Positions 1 through 10,013 of a stretch of DNA of 64,000 nt are shown here, in pieces; the first letter of the stretch is position 1, and each line of letters opens with the position of its first letter. Origin of the DNA: Caloramator sp. mosi_1 (GTDB taxonomy: Bacteria > Bacillota > Clostridia > Clostridiales > Caloramatoraceae); NCBI RefSeq assembly GCF_028622835.1, contig NZ_CP117677.1, forward strand, positions 558,001-622,000, given 5' to 3'. Made by a program: the position numbers and the translations under genes. The notes below the pieces were generated by a model. The model was not told the DNA's origin. It ran no database searches and worked only from the letters and a program-made list of their open reading frames with translations.

Positions 1-573
1 CGCTTTTGAATATATCTATATATCCGTCGATTATAAATAAAGCGACATTTTCAAAATATGAGGTACCTTCAACATTTTCTACTGCAACTTTTATAATATC
101 ATCCATATCCATAAGATTTAGTGAAGACAGTTTTTGCTGATATGCATTATATATTTTTATTAAATCTTCCGTTTTTCTTGTTAATACATAATCCTTTTGA
201 TTGTTTATCTTTTCCCTTAATTCTTCTACATCAACATACTCCTTTTTATGCTTCTTATTGCATTAAGTGCATTTATTGCAAAACCTTTTTTATCGTATAC
301 CTTCCCAAAATATTTAATATTATCTTCTCCAAGTTCCTTTAATACTTCTTCAACAAGAACAAGGGATGCTTCATAGGGAATTAATTCAGCATTGCCTATA
401 TGACTTTTTGCAATCCTTCTTGATAAGTCATCAAAGGTAATTACATCAACATTATAGAGTGAACCTGCCCTATTTAATATTTCAGCTCTTACATATTCAA
501 TAAGCTCTTTGGTAGGTGCAAGGTATATAACTCTTTTATTATTTTTTATTGCATCTAATATTCTTTCAAACAA
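1..573 (-). CDS. AddB/RexB-like PD-(D/E)XK nuclease, N-terminal part
   Basis: This is the N-terminal part of a probable RecB-family exonuclease of the AddB kind, which would act in double-strand break repair; the gene runs off the left edge. The first 115 residues resemble a helicase-like domain (IYLAPTKELIEYVRAEIL, then a DVITFDDLSRRIAK stretch). After a frameshift near 240 the reading continues to the edge with VALFIIDGYIDIF, like the Walker-B-type segment of AddB. Adding one A to the A-run near 240 restores a single frame. The start is a TTG at 571-573 preceded by ggggtgat. I see no Walker A motif in this part. The family call rests on pattern resemblance only, so a different PD-(D/E)XK nuclease is possible. 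Confidence 0.5.
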
Positions 574-681
574 AATATCACCCCGATAATTCCAATTTTT
601 GTATTAATTTTATTTTATACCTTTAAATTCTTTAGTTCAACATAAGAAATTTTGATAATTTAACGTAAAATTACTCTAATG

Positions 682-1545
682 TTATCTCATCCTATATTCC
701 CTTAAACAATTTGATATTGCCTCCTTTGTCGTTGGAAATACTATGCCATATTTTGATATTTTATCAGTATTTAATCTTAAATCCCTTGGGTTGTCTTTGT
801 ATTTTTCTTCATCATTAATTAATATTTCTTCTACTCTATTCTCTAAACCTAATTCAATTAATATATGCTTTACAACATCGTACCTACTCATATCATTGGT
901 GCTGCCTATATGATATGTACCATAAGGAATATCAAATACCTTTACAATATTGTCAATCATATCATAAACATAGGTCATTCCCCTAAACTCGTTTGGTGAC
1001 GCATAAATCTTTTCTCCCTTTATAAGAGATGTTATTGTATCCCAAAGAATATTTGAAGCCATACCCATATTCCTTTCTGCCATTCCAAATAGCCAACTAA
1101 ACCTTAGTATCCAAAGTTCTTCTATTATTTCCTTCAAAAGTTCCTCTGCTTCTAATTTATTTTGTCCGTAAACTGTATTAGGAATAGGGGTATCATCTTC
1201 CTTATATGGCCCTAATTCAGTATTTCCATTAAAGACTTGCTCAGTGCTTATAAATAAAAGCTTTGCACCTACCTTATTAGATACCTCTGCCACATTAACT
1301 GAACCTTCAACATTTATTTTTCTTGCAATATGTGGATTCTTGTTACAAAAATCTGTAGAAGCAATTGCCGCAGCGTGTATTACATAATCTGGTTTAAAAT
1401 CACTAAATATATTAAATACCTTATCCTTGTTTGTTACATCAAGTTCTTGTTTACCTAACGCTAAGATTTGATATTCGTTTTTATATTTTTCATAAAATCT
1501 GCTACAGAAAAATCCCATTCCACCTGTCAACAAAATCTTTTTCAT
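682..1545 (-). CDS. dTDP-4-dehydrorhamnose reductase-like SDR protein (RmlD family)
   Basis: An extended short-chain dehydrogenase/reductase of 287 residues that probably reduces or epimerises a nucleotide sugar in the cytoplasm. The NAD(P)-binding glycine motif is TGGMGFF near residue 7. The catalytic tyrosine/lysine pair is in VYGQNK near residue 129. The segments DYVIHAAA, VEGSVNVAE and RFSWLFG are typical of RmlD. It is intact, about the usual family length, and starts at an ATG behind aggaat. No rhamnose pathway genes (rmlA, B, C) are adjacent, so the substrate is not clear; it may be a free-standing reductase used in surface polysaccharide synthesis. Confidence 0.75.
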   Translation of the reverse strand: MKKILLTGGMGFFCSRFYEKYKNEYQILALGKQELDVTNKDKVFNIFSDFKPDYVIHAAAIASTDFCNKNPHIARKINVEGSVNVAEVSNKVGAKLLFISTEQVFNGNTELGPYKEDDTPIPNTVYGQNKLEAEELLKEIIEELWILRFSWLFGMAERNMGMASNILWDTITSLIKGEKIYASPNEFRGMTYVYDMIDNIVKVFDIPYGTYHIGSTNDMSRYDVVKHILIELGLENRVEEILINDEEKYKDNPRDLRLNTDKISKYGIVFPTTKEAISNCLREYRMR

Positions 1546-1591
1546 TTCTATTCCTCCAATTTAAACTAATACTACACTTTTATTATACCAA

Positions 1592-1620
1592 ATAAAAAAG
1601 CATCTGGAAAACAGATGCTT
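1592..1620 (-). terminator. Rho-independent terminator
   Basis: The arms AGCATCTG and CAGATGCT form a hairpin followed on the minus strand by a T-run. It overlaps the stop codon of the membrane protein gene ending at 1619. Confidence 0.75.
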
Positions 1621-2545
1621 ATATACTTAAATTATTGTTGTGCAGCACAGCCTTATATGAATTAAGGTCTGTATGAATTTCCTCCTTAAATGGATTCTTC
1701 TTGAACTTAAATATCTTATAGTAGTGATATATAAATACCGCAATATTTGATAATAGAGCAAGTAAACTCACAACAAATAGTGCTGTTGTACTGTGGGATG
1801 ATTTTACCGCAAAACGTGATGTATCAACAAAGTTTGGAAAACACATTACAAACATCATCCAAATCCCCAATGTTTGTGCTCTATGCTGTAACCAAGCACC
1901 CTTCTTTATAAAGAAGGCTGGTATTGTACAGGATAAAAGAAGTGCAAGGCCTGCATAATAGGAATGGTCCGAAACACAGTTATATACGTATGCAAAGTTC
2001 CATAGATCGTATGCAATTATCCAAAACCAAAGTTGGTCTGGCCAAATCATATCTTCACTCTTGTCTTTACTGATTACAATGCCCATCCAACCTGAAATTG
2101 TTATTATATTTAATATTCCTGCTATACCATTCATTATGTTCCAAGGTCCACCAATTATAGTAACACCATCAACAAGTCCATTATAGCTGTAGCACTGAAA
2201 ATCTCTTATTACTGCCTCCATAATGTTAAGAGCAAGAATAAATGGAGGAAACATTAGAGCGTATTTGTTAGTTCTTAATCCCTTTTTATATCTTATTGCC
2301 ATAAAACCTATACATCCAGCAAGTGCTGAATATACCTTTGCCCAGTGAAACCAAGTGCCTACACTTGAACCTGCCCCTGCTGTTTTTGGCCATACTGTTA
2401 TAGTTAAAATAATTGGTAATACAACAAATAAAAAAATTGAAATATACTTGTTTCTGCGTGCTATTTCATTAATTAGTATAAGTGCAGCTAATACAACAAA
2501 CCACATAAGTACTTGTGCCAATGATAGTTTTTCAAACAAAAACAT
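1619..2545 (-). CDS. polytopic membrane protein, possibly DUF5692 family
   Basis: A 308-residue integral membrane protein with about nine hydrophobic segments. Its function is unknown. The sequence has many tryptophan/glycine-rich helices (IIGGPWNIMNGIAGILNIITISGWMGI and DQLWFWIIAYDLWNFAYVYNC are each one stretch of this type), which I associate, without certainty, with DUF5692 proteins of Clostridia. The start ATG at 2545 has an aagggga ribosome binding site. The gene is monocistronic, with a terminator at its 3' end and a palindrome just upstream of the start. No transport or catalytic motif could be recognised. Confidence 0.6.
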   Translation of the reverse strand: MFLFEKLSLAQVLMWFVVLAALILINEIARRNKYISIFLFVVLPIILTITVWPKTAGAGSSVGTWFHWAKVYSALAGCIGFMAIRYKKGLRTNKYALMFPPFILALNIMEAVIRDFQCYSYNGLVDGVTIIGGPWNIMNGIAGILNIITISGWMGIVISKDKSEDMIWPDQLWFWIIAYDLWNFAYVYNCVSDHSYYAGLALLLSCTIPAFFIKKGAWLQHRAQTLGIWMMFVMCFPNFVDTSRFAVKSSHSTTALFVVSLLALLSNIAVFIYHYYKIFKFKKNPFKEEIHTDLNSYKAVLHNNNLSI

Positions 2546-2559
2546 ACAAATCCCCTTTT

Positions 2560-2574
2560 ATCGACTTAGTCGAT
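2560..2574. promoter_or_regulatory. palindrome upstream of membrane protein gene, candidate operator
   Basis: The sequence ATCGACTTAGTCGAT is a 15-bp palindrome with one central base, lying 15-29 bp upstream of the start codon at 2545. It could be an operator or a small 5' leader hairpin; the binding protein is not known. Confidence 0.35.
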
Positions 2575-2698
2575 TAAATCTTTTAATATTTAAAAATGTA
2601 ATTACAATTAAATCGTATCAGAAATTTTTGTAAATGTAAATAAAACAAACTAATTATTACATTAAATTTTAGTTAACGTTTTCTAAAGCACAATGAAA

Positions 2699-2720
2699 AA
2701 GGCGTAAATATATACGCCTT
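2699..2720 (-). terminator. Rho-independent terminator
   Basis: The arms AAGGCGTA and TACGCCTT are followed by T5 on the minus strand. It lies directly after the ABC ATPase stop codon. Confidence 0.75.
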
Positions 2721-3489
2721 ATAAATTAATTACCTCTACAATCCTGTTTGCAACTTCAGAATGGTTTGTAAAACCTGTTAAGGTATTAAATATATCCTCA
2801 AGACTACTTCCTAACACCTTTTCCTTTAATTCTTCAAAGTTTCCGTCCGCCACTATTTGACCATCATTTAAAAGAAGTATTCTATCACTTACCTTTTCTA
2901 CAACCTCCATAATATGGGAAGAGTAAAAAATAGTTTTACCTTCATTTTTCAATACCTGCATCATCTCTTTAAACACTAACGCACTGTTTGCATCAAGGCC
3001 TGTAATAGGTTCATCAAAGAATATTAAATCTGGATTATGTATTACTGATGAAATGATGGCAAGTTTTTGCTTCATTCCCTTTGAAAAAGAAGATATTCTG
3101 CTATTTTTTACTTCATAAAGGTCAAAAATGTTTAAAAGTTCATCTATTTTTGCATTTAACCTTTTTTCATCAATTCCATATATATTGCCTATAAAGCTCA
3201 AGTATTCAACAGGAGTTAGACTATCATAAAACTCAACAATTTCAGGAACATATCCTATTCTTCTTTTATATTCATACTGATTCTTAATATCTTCTCCAAA
3301 AATTTTAACTGTACCCCTATATCCACTTGTCATACCTAAAAATATTCTTATCGTTGTACTCTTTCCAGCACCATTTGGACCAATGTATCCAACAATTTGT
3401 CCCTTTGGAACTTCAAAGCTAATTCCCTTTAGAACATCCCCACTTCCATAATCCATATATAAATTTTCAACTGAAATAATTGTATCCAT
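2719..3489 (-). CDS. ABC transporter ATP-binding protein (CcmA/DrrA-like)
   Basis: A 256-residue ATPase of an ABC-2 type exporter that would energise export or membrane remodelling at the cytoplasmic face. It has Walker A GPNGAGKST, signature SSFSKGMKQKL, Walker B LIFFDEP and a switch histidine in SSHIMEV. The ATG at 3489 was chosen over an upstream one at 3585 because it has an AGGAGG-type site at 3494-3500 and gives the normal family length. No permease gene is adjacent, so the partner must be encoded elsewhere. The gene is intact. The substrate cannot be inferred. Confidence 0.85.
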   Translation of the reverse strand: MDTIISVENLYMDYGSGDVLKGISFEVPKGQIVGYIGPNGAGKSTTIRIFLGMTSGYRGTVKIFGEDIKNQYEYKRRIGYVPEIVEFYDSLTPVEYLSFIGNIYGIDEKRLNAKIDELLNIFDLYEVKNSRISSFSKGMKQKLAIISSVIHNPDLIFFDEPITGLDANSALVFKEMMQVLKNEGKTIFYSSHIMEVVEKVSDRILLLNDGQIVADGNFEELKEKVLGSSLEDIFNTLTGFTNHSEVANRIVEVINL

Positions 3490-3654
3490 TTTAGTCCTCC
3501 TTACACTACAGTATAGGTTAATTTTGACATAATTCTTAATATTTTTCAAGATGTTAACTCCCATCAACTTTGGTAAATAACCCATAAATTACATTTAAAC
3601 TTTATATAGTTTCACTTCGATAAATAAATAGATAAATTTTTAGGAGGGTAGTAT

Positions 3655-4971
3655 ATGAATAAAAGAAAACTATTTTACCACTACTAATTATAATTTTTAC
3701 GTTAACAAGCTTTATTACTGCTATTGCAAAGGTAAAAAAGGTACACCTCCTGCTGCACCTTCAAGTATAAGCGTATCAGGTGTAACTGCTAATGAAGTTA
3801 CTTTATCTTGGACAAGCAGTCAAGGTGCAACAGGCTACAAAGTATTTATGGCAATATTAAATGATTCCAACTATACACAAATTGCAACTACTTCATCATC
3901 AACCTATAAAGTAACAAACCTAACTCCTAATACAACCTACTGGTTTTATGTACGTGCATACAATAGCTATGGAACATCGGGTGATTCTGCTCATATAAAA
4001 GTAACTACACAAAATATAGTGGTTAATAGTCAAAAACAGGTTGTTGGATTTGCAACCTACTACTATAGTGGTGACAAATCCTCCTATAATTCAATGGTAA
4101 ATAATACATCTTTGCTTAATACTGTAATTACACATACTTATATTACAGATTCATTTGGCAACATTTCTGGATTAGTGCCAACAGAACAAATCAATTATGC
4201 AAATAGTAATGGAATAGTGCCTATTGCTATGGTAAGTAATAATTTCAGTGGGGACATTGCAAAGCAAGTTCTTGAAAATGAGCAAAACAGAAAGAACCTA
4301 ATAAATAATATTTCAGCAGCATTAAAATCAAACAACTATAAAGGTGTAAACATAGACCTTGAGGGAGTTTACTACTATGATAGAAGTTATTTAAATACCT
4401 TTATGAAGGAACTTTATACAGCACTTAAGCCACAAGGTTATATTGTTGGTATTTCTGTTCCTGCTAAGACGTATGATAGTTTAACTAATAGCTGGACAGG
4501 TGCCTATGATTATGCTGAACTATCAAAGTATGTAGATCAATTTATATTGATGACATATGATGAGCATTATCCAGGGGTACTCCTGGTGCTATTGCATCTA
4601 TCGGATGGGTGCAAAAGGTAATAGATTATACTATTACTGTTGTTCCTAAGGAAAAGATTTTCTTAGGGCTTGCTGCATACGGATACGACTGGTCATCAAA
4701 TGGCACAAAGGCCTATAGTGTAAACGGAATTTACAACTTAGCAGCTAACAATAACGCAACTATACTTTGGGATGATGTCTCAAAATCTCCTTATTTTAAT
4801 TATACTGATTCAAATGGAATATCACATTCTGTTTGGTTTGAAAACGACAAGAGCATTTCTTATAAGCTTGATTTGGTAAATAGCTATAATCTTTCTGGAG
4901 TTGCTATTTGGAGACTTGGTCTTGAAAATGCAGACTATATGAATATGATTAGGACAAAATTTACTAAATAA
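3655..4971 (+). CDS. secreted FnIII + GH18 glycoside hydrolase (YaaH/SleL-like), frameshifted
   Basis: A probable secreted hydrolase of peptidoglycan or chitin-like glycans. The ATG at 3655 follows taggaggg. Repaired, it starts MNKRKTILPLLIIIFTLTS, a signal peptide, then a fibronectin type III domain (TLSWTSSQGATGYKVF, then TYKVTNLTPNTTYWFYV), then a GH18 barrel. The catalytic motif is GVNIDLEG, with Glu as the acid; later barrel strands are FILMTYDEHYPG and IFLGLAAYGYDW. Three single-base losses in runs break it, near 3674, 3738 and 4577 (a GGGG that must be GGGGG). The product resembles spore cortex or cell-wall GH18 enzymes. Whether it acts on spores or surrounding polysaccharide cannot be told. 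Confidence 0.8.
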
Positions 4972-4998
4972 AAATAGGGCTTTAAGCCCTATTTTTAT
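4972..4998. terminator. bidirectional Rho-independent terminator
   Basis: AATAGGGCTTTAAGCCCTATT forms a hairpin with A-runs on the left and T-runs on the right. It serves the convergent GH18 and EamA genes. Confidence 0.8.
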
Positions 4999-5887
4999 TT
5001 AGTATTCCAAAGTAATTTGTTCCCCAAACACCAATTATAATCATTATAGCACCAATTAATTTATAGGTTTCAAAGCTTTCACCTCTTATTGTTATACCCG
5101 CTATAACAGATACAACTGTAGTTAGATTTGCAAAAACTGATGATTGGGACGCTGGAAGCTTTGACAAACTGTAGTTTACAAGTAAAAATGCAAAGACTGA
5201 TGATAATACCCCAAGATAGAAAATTGAAATTGAAACTTGGGTATTTATCTTTGATAGAATGTTTATATCTTTTGCTATTATACCTTGAATAAAATACAAA
5301 ACACCAAAAGTAATCATACCAAGTATCATCATAAAATATGTTGTTTCATAGGGTGTAAAATTCTGTGATGCCCTTCTTGAATAAATATTAAACATTGCTG
5401 CACTAAAAACAGCAGATAGTAAAAAGATAATTCCCTTAAATTGGCCTGCTGCCTCTAAGTTGCCTCCACCTAATACAATTGTTAAAACACCTGAAACTGA
5501 AACCACAATAAATATCCATTGAAGCTTTGATGGTTTTTCGTCTAATAAAAATGCCGCAAGTATTGCAACAAGTACTGGAATAAAGGCCATCATAACTCCA
5601 GCCTCTGAGGATGTAGTGTATTGAAGCCCCTTTGTCTCCATAATAAAATAGATGATAGGCTGCCAAAGGGCAACTAATATAAGGGGTTTTAAGTTTTTAC
5701 CCTTTAAATTTACCTTAACAACTCCAAGTAATATCAAAAGAGACATTGTTATTGTTGCTGTTGTAAATCTTAAAAACAAAAGTTCAAAGGTTGACAAAGT
5801 CTCTAATGCTGCTTTACTAAATATAAAGGAAAATCCGAAAATTAGCGACATTGTAACACCAGCTAAATATGGCAAATACTTCTTCAT
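4982..5887 (-). CDS. EamA/DMT-family transporter
   Basis: A 301-residue drug/metabolite-type permease with ten predicted membrane helices and the duplicated EamA fold: the first half includes SLIFGFSFIFSKAALETLS, and the second includes AAMFNIYSRRAS. The ATG at 5887 was chosen because AGGAGGTG precedes it; the open frame extends to 6025 only by running into the neighbouring insertion sequence. It is intact. The substrate is unknown; family members export amino acids, nucleosides or other small metabolites. An IS1380 element sits about 80 bp upstream of the start and may have displaced the native promoter. Confidence 0.85.
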   Translation of the reverse strand: MKKYLPYLAGVTMSLIFGFSFIFSKAALETLSTFELLFLRFTTATITMSLLILLGVVKVNLKGKNLKPLILVALWQPIIYFIMETKGLQYTTSSEAGVMMAFIPVLVAILAAFLLDEKPSKLQWIFIVVSVSGVLTIVLGGGNLEAAGQFKGIIFLLSAVFSAAMFNIYSRRASQNFTPYETTYFMMILGMITFGVLYFIQGIIAKDINILSKINTQVSISIFYLGVLSSVFAFLLVNYSLSKLPASQSSVFANLTTVVSVIAGITIRGESFETYKLIGAIMIIIGVWGTNYFGILNKNRA

Positions 5888-5968
5888 AAAACACCTCCTA
5901 TCCACCTTGTATATTCTAACATAAGTTATATCAAAATAAAATAACTGTAATAACATTGTATTTATTAT

Positions 5969-7648
5969 AACTTGTATTCGGCAAGTAATGCCGAAAGACA
6001 TTGGAATTAAAGGATTTTTGTTCAAAAATTAAAAGAAATCATCCCTTTTAAGTGTTAAAATATAATTGCAAAACTAAAACACAAAAGGGTGATTTCTATG
6101 GATAGTTTACAACAAAATCAAAAAATTTAAAGAAGAAAATTAGATTTTTGAACATGAAAGCAAAATTTAATGATACCAAAGTTACTTCTGTAGCAACTTT
6201 TTCTTATGTGGAATCCTTTAAACAAATAATAGGATTACCAACTATTTTAGAAAAAGGCGTAACCTATAAGAAGGCCGCTAATTCTACTTTTAATACTGCA
6301 GAAATTATAGAATACATGATTGATGCAAATATTCTTGGTTTCTCAAGATTTATGCACATTGAAACATTAAGAAATGATGAAGGATATAAAAAGTTTAAAG
6401 GTGTAGATAAATTACCCAGTGAAAAAGTATGTAGAGATCTCTTAAAAGCTTTACCAACAGAAACTTTAGAAGAATTAAGAACTATAAATAAAAAATACTT
6501 GACTTAAAGTCTTCAACTGAAGATGTACGCGAGGTTTGTATTAATATTGATGATACTGTTATAACTATCTTTGGTAATCAAGAAAAATCAGGAATAGGAT
6601 ATAATCCAAGGTACAATGGAAGACCATCATTTAAAGAAAAAGTTGGGTTTATTTCAGGAACTGATGAATTACTTAACATTACTCTTGAAAATGGTAGACA
6701 CCATAGTAATTATAAATTTTTAGATTTCTTTAAGAGTTGTGTAAACCAGCTTCCTTCAAGATATATTCTTAAAAGAGTTAGACTTGATAGAGGTTTTTGA
6801 TGAAGAAAACTTTTTATATTTTGAAGATAATGGAATAGAATATGTTGTTAAATGTAAAATGTATTCTACTGTTAAAATGATAATAGATTTTATAAATAAT
6901 AATCCAAAGGATTATATATGGCACGATATAAGTTCTACTTTATCTGTTACAGAAATTACAGTTCCATTGCCTAAATGGCAAAGAGCAAGAAGATTTGTGA
7001 TTATAAGAGAAAAAATTATTCCAAAAAATATGAATCAGTTAATGTTCGAAGAATGTAAATATAAATATCAAGCAATAGTAACAAATATAAATTATTTAAC
7101 ACCTGAAGAAATATTTCAAGATTATAATCAACGATGTGATGTTGAAAATAATATAGATGAAATAAAAGAAGGCTATGCCTTTAGCGAAAATAGTTTAGTA
7201 AATCATAAATGCAATGAATTGTACCTTTTAATAAAAATGATAGCATATAACATTCATAACTGGTTTAAACAAGCAATCATGCCTAAGGAAGTACAACATC
7301 ATGAAATTAGTACATTAAGAAGAATATTTTATAGAGTTTGTGGTAATGTTTGCGGCAGCAAATATTATAGATATTTAAGTTTTTCAAATAATTGCTTATT
7401 AGAAAAAATCATTACTCATATTCAAAAACAAATACATATTTTTAGTAGAAAAATGATAACAGTTTATACTTAATAGTAAAATAAAAACAATAAATTCCCT
7501 TAAAAATCCAAATGTTATTTGGGTTTATTAAGTATACTCAAAAAAGACCTAACGGTATAAAATATCATAATAAATGTAAATTTATTCATAAAGAAAACAA
7601 AAATGGCAAGTAGAAACTTTTTTAAAATTTACTTGCCGAATTCAAGTT
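5969..7648 (+). mobile_element. IS1380-family insertion sequence
   Basis: About 1680 bp bounded by 20-bp terminal inverted repeats with one mismatch: left AACTTGTATTCGGCAAGTAA at 5969-5988, and right end (reverse complement) AACTTGAATTCGGCAAGTAA at 7629-7648. The single transposase gene inside and the overall length fit IS1380. I could not find a clean 4-bp target duplication; the flanks ataa and ttaa differ by one base if the ends are taken two bases in. The matched ends suggest a fairly recent arrival. Confidence 0.85.
6098..7473 (+). CDS. IS1380-family DDE transposase, frameshifted
   Basis: Transposase of the element at 5969-7648. The ATG at 6098 has agggtga upstream. Repaired, the protein is about 460 residues and carries the family landmarks INIDDTVITIFG (first Asp), GYNPRYNGRPSF, a second Asp region RVRLDRGFF, and QDYNQRCDVENNIDEIK (Glu). 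Three -1 shifts occur in runs: near 6116 (A-run), 6493 (A6 to A7 needed) and 6796 (T5 to T6 needed). All three are run contractions and the flanking inverted repeats are intact. The element may therefore be functional, and the shifts are most likely reading errors. Confidence 0.85.
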
Positions 7649-7831
7649 AAATTTATTTAAAATATGGTAAAAACAATGATTTAACAAAAATATGTTTAAT
7701 TTTCTATATATTTTTAGCCTATGCTTTGTATATCAATTTTTTAAAATTTCTTATGAATAAAAAAATTATTCTGGATATAAATTATTACTGTGAGTGTAAA
7801 ATTTGGTTCAATTGAAAGGAGGTGGAACAGA

Positions 7832-8585
7832 TTGTTAAAAAAACTCAGCAAAAAATATTTGTAATAATATCTATAATCTTGTTAACATCTATAGCAACTC
7901 TTGCAGCAATTAATGCAACTGATATTTTAAGAAACTGGTATTTAAGTGAATTTAATAATAGCACACAAAAATTGGTTCAGAATATGAAAACAAACTCTAT
8001 AATGACGTGTTTAAAGAAATGGAGACTACATCTAAAACAATAATTAGCGATTCACAAAACGCACTTAGTAGTTTGGTAACAAAGCTTATACCACAAAAAA
8101 TGGTGAAATATATAAAAAAGTTGGCACATATCTTTATGACCTTGAAAATGCATTAAATGCTATCTTAGATGAAGTTTCGCAACACTTTGAATCCTTTAAA
8201 AGGTCTGAAGAAGACAGGATTAAATTAAAACTTGATGAGTATGAAAAGCAGTGTATTGAAGAACTAACAGATGGTCTAGATGAAAAAGTAAATGAGTTTA
8301 AAACATCATTAGAAACTTCAAAAAGGATTCAACTGATGCGTTAAAGAAATCAATTGAAGATGCTCAAAAAGAAATAAGTGAGAAAATAAGCTATTACGAA
8401 GAGGAAACAACCAACAATCTAAAAGACTTTATTGATAGTTCAATTAGTGAAAGAAAAAAGAAATTCAAATTTCAACTTTAAATTTAGTTAATGAAAAAAA
8501 TTCTGCTTTAGATTCTACAGCCAATGGAATTGTAGGAGAAGCAAAAGGCAATATGGATAATTTAGTTAACAATATTAATAAATAA
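7832..8585 (+). CDS. secreted helical repeat-family protein A, frameshifted
   Basis: No known family recognised. The likely start is TTG at 7832, nine bases after AAAGGAGG; it gives MLKKLSKKIFVIISIILLTS, a signal peptide. An alternative GTG at 7822 overlaps the site. The mature part opens with LRNWYLSEFNNST and is then almost purely charged amphipathic helix, cysteine-free, likely coiled coil, about 250 residues. Repaired, the C-terminal 80 residues align with the next gene (for example EDAQKEISEKI against DDAKKAISDEI, and LVNEKNSALDSTANGIV against LVEEKKSEITNTANTIV). About five run contractions break the frame. It is the first gene of a cluster that ends in a signal peptidase. Confidence 0.65.
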
Positions 8586-8608
8586 ATTTTATAAAAGGAG
8601 GAATTTTT

Positions 8609-9393
8609 ATGAACAATTTAAGAAAAAAATTGTTTCAGCTGCTGTAGCAGCAAGTCTTGTAGGTGGTTCATTGGTTGCATTTGCAGGAACTGATGCAGGA
8701 GAACAATTAAGAGCTTGGTACAATTCAGAATTTAAAAAATCAACAAATAGTATAGTTGCAACCCTAACTAATTACTTTAATACTAAATATGCTAAAGAAT
8801 TACTAAGCTGGTTTGAAGCTTTAAAAACTAATAGTGTTAATGATGTAAAAGAACACGCATCAAATACTTTAACAAATTCTACAAATTCTATAAATGACTA
8901 TGCAGATACATATATTGACCAAATCACTGAAGCAAAAGAAAGTATATTAGCTGTAATGGAAAACGATTATTCAACATTTGAAGCTGCTAAAAAGGCTTGG
9001 GGAACTAATGAAATGAATAAGGAACAAGAAAAGAGACAAACAGAAATTAATAATGCTGTAAATAATGAATATGCTAAACAAAATACTACTCTTACAAATA
9101 CTTTAAATTCAACTAAGAATTCTGCTGTTGAATCATTACAAAATGCAATAGATGATGCAAAGAAAGCAATCTCAGATGAAATTTCAACAAATGAAGATAC
9201 AACAACTAATAGCTTAAAGTCTTTCTTAGACAATGAAGTTAGCACCAGAAAATCAGAAATGGAAACTGCTTCATCAAAATTAGTTGAAGAAAAGAAATCA
9301 GAAATTACTAATACTGCAAATACAATAGTTGATGCTGCTAAGGCTGAACTTGATGCACTTGTTGAAGGAATTTTTAGTAATAATAACAATTAA
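8609..9393 (+). CDS. secreted helical repeat-family protein B
   Basis: A paralogue of the preceding gene, about 261 residues. The ATG at 8609 follows aaaaggagg; one base must be added to the A7 run near 8627 to read MNNLRKKIVSAAVAASLVGG, a signal peptide with likely cleavage after VAFA. The mature protein starts GTDAGEQLRAWYNSEFKKST, sharing the LR-x-WY-x-SEF-x2-ST motif with protein A. The rest is long amphipathic helix rich in Asn, Thr, Glu and Lys, without cysteine or a membrane anchor. From 8671 to the stop the frame is open. It is likely exported and possibly self-assembling; that role is inferred from composition and from the signal peptidase downstream. Confidence 0.7.
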
Positions 9394-9398
9394 TTATT

Positions 9399-9428
9399 TA
9401 AGCGACATAGGTTTTCCTATGTCGCTTA
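9399..9428 (+). terminator. intercistronic hairpin between helical proteins B and C
   Basis: The arms TAAGCGACATAGG and CCTATGTCGCTTA with a TTTT loop form a 13-bp perfect stem. The T-run after it is weak, so it may act as an attenuator or mRNA stabiliser that sets B above C and the peptidase. Confidence 0.6.
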
Positions 9429-9447
9429 TCCTTAAGGTGGTGATGGT

Positions 9448-10013
9448 ATGAAGGATAAAATATCTTACATTTTAATTACAGTTTTACTTGTGTCTTTTTT
9501 ATAATCAAACCAGTAAATAGAGCTGATGCAGATATCAATGTAAAAGCCACACTTGAAAACTATTATAATAGACTTGCTGATAATTCAAAAAACAAATTAG
9601 AGTCGCCATTGATTCTGAACTTGAAGTTCAAAAATTAAGACTAAAGGAAGCAATTCAAAAGGAACTCAAAAGATCTAAAGAGGATTTAGACAATTTTACT
9701 ATTGAGAAAAAAATGAATATAAAAAGGAATTAGAAAATTACACAAACACACTTATAGCTAATCTAAATATTTCAAATGAAGAGTCTAAAAAACAAGTAAT
9801 TGATATATTAAATTCAATTTTAGAAGAATCAAAAAGGCAATGGATAATCTTGTTGAAAACTATAAAGTAGAAGAAAATATAGTATCAAATAGTGAAAATG
9901 TTCAAAACAATATACAGGAAAGCAATGAATCTCAAAATTCAACTCAAGAAGATTCCAATCAAAATAGTGGAGCTTCAAACGATGAAGGAGACGTAAAAGA
10001 TGGTTCAAACTAA
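9448..10013 (+). CDS. secreted helical protein C, frameshifted
   Basis: The third secreted helical protein, about 190 residues. The ATG at 9448 follows aaggtggtgatgg. Repaired, it reads MKDKISYILITVLLVSF, a signal peptide, then INVKATLENYYNRLADNSK. This loosely matches the N-terminal motif of proteins A and B, with Tyr-Tyr in place of Trp-Tyr. A charged helical region follows, then a Ser/Asn/Gln/Glu-rich tail ending DEGDVKDGSN. About four run contractions interrupt it (near 9500, 9600, 9710 and 9835). The last 14 bases overlap the start of the signal peptidase gene, implying translational coupling and shared function. Confidence 0.6.

Noticed and set aside
5888..6025. N-terminal extension of the EamA transporter to 6025
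   Set aside because: The extension reads into the IS1380 end; a good AGGAGG site supports the start at 5887.
8967..9389. Minus-strand frame opposite helical protein B
   Set aside because: It is a shadow of the repetitive coding strand, with a hydrophobic, Ser-rich composition typical of reversed helical genes.
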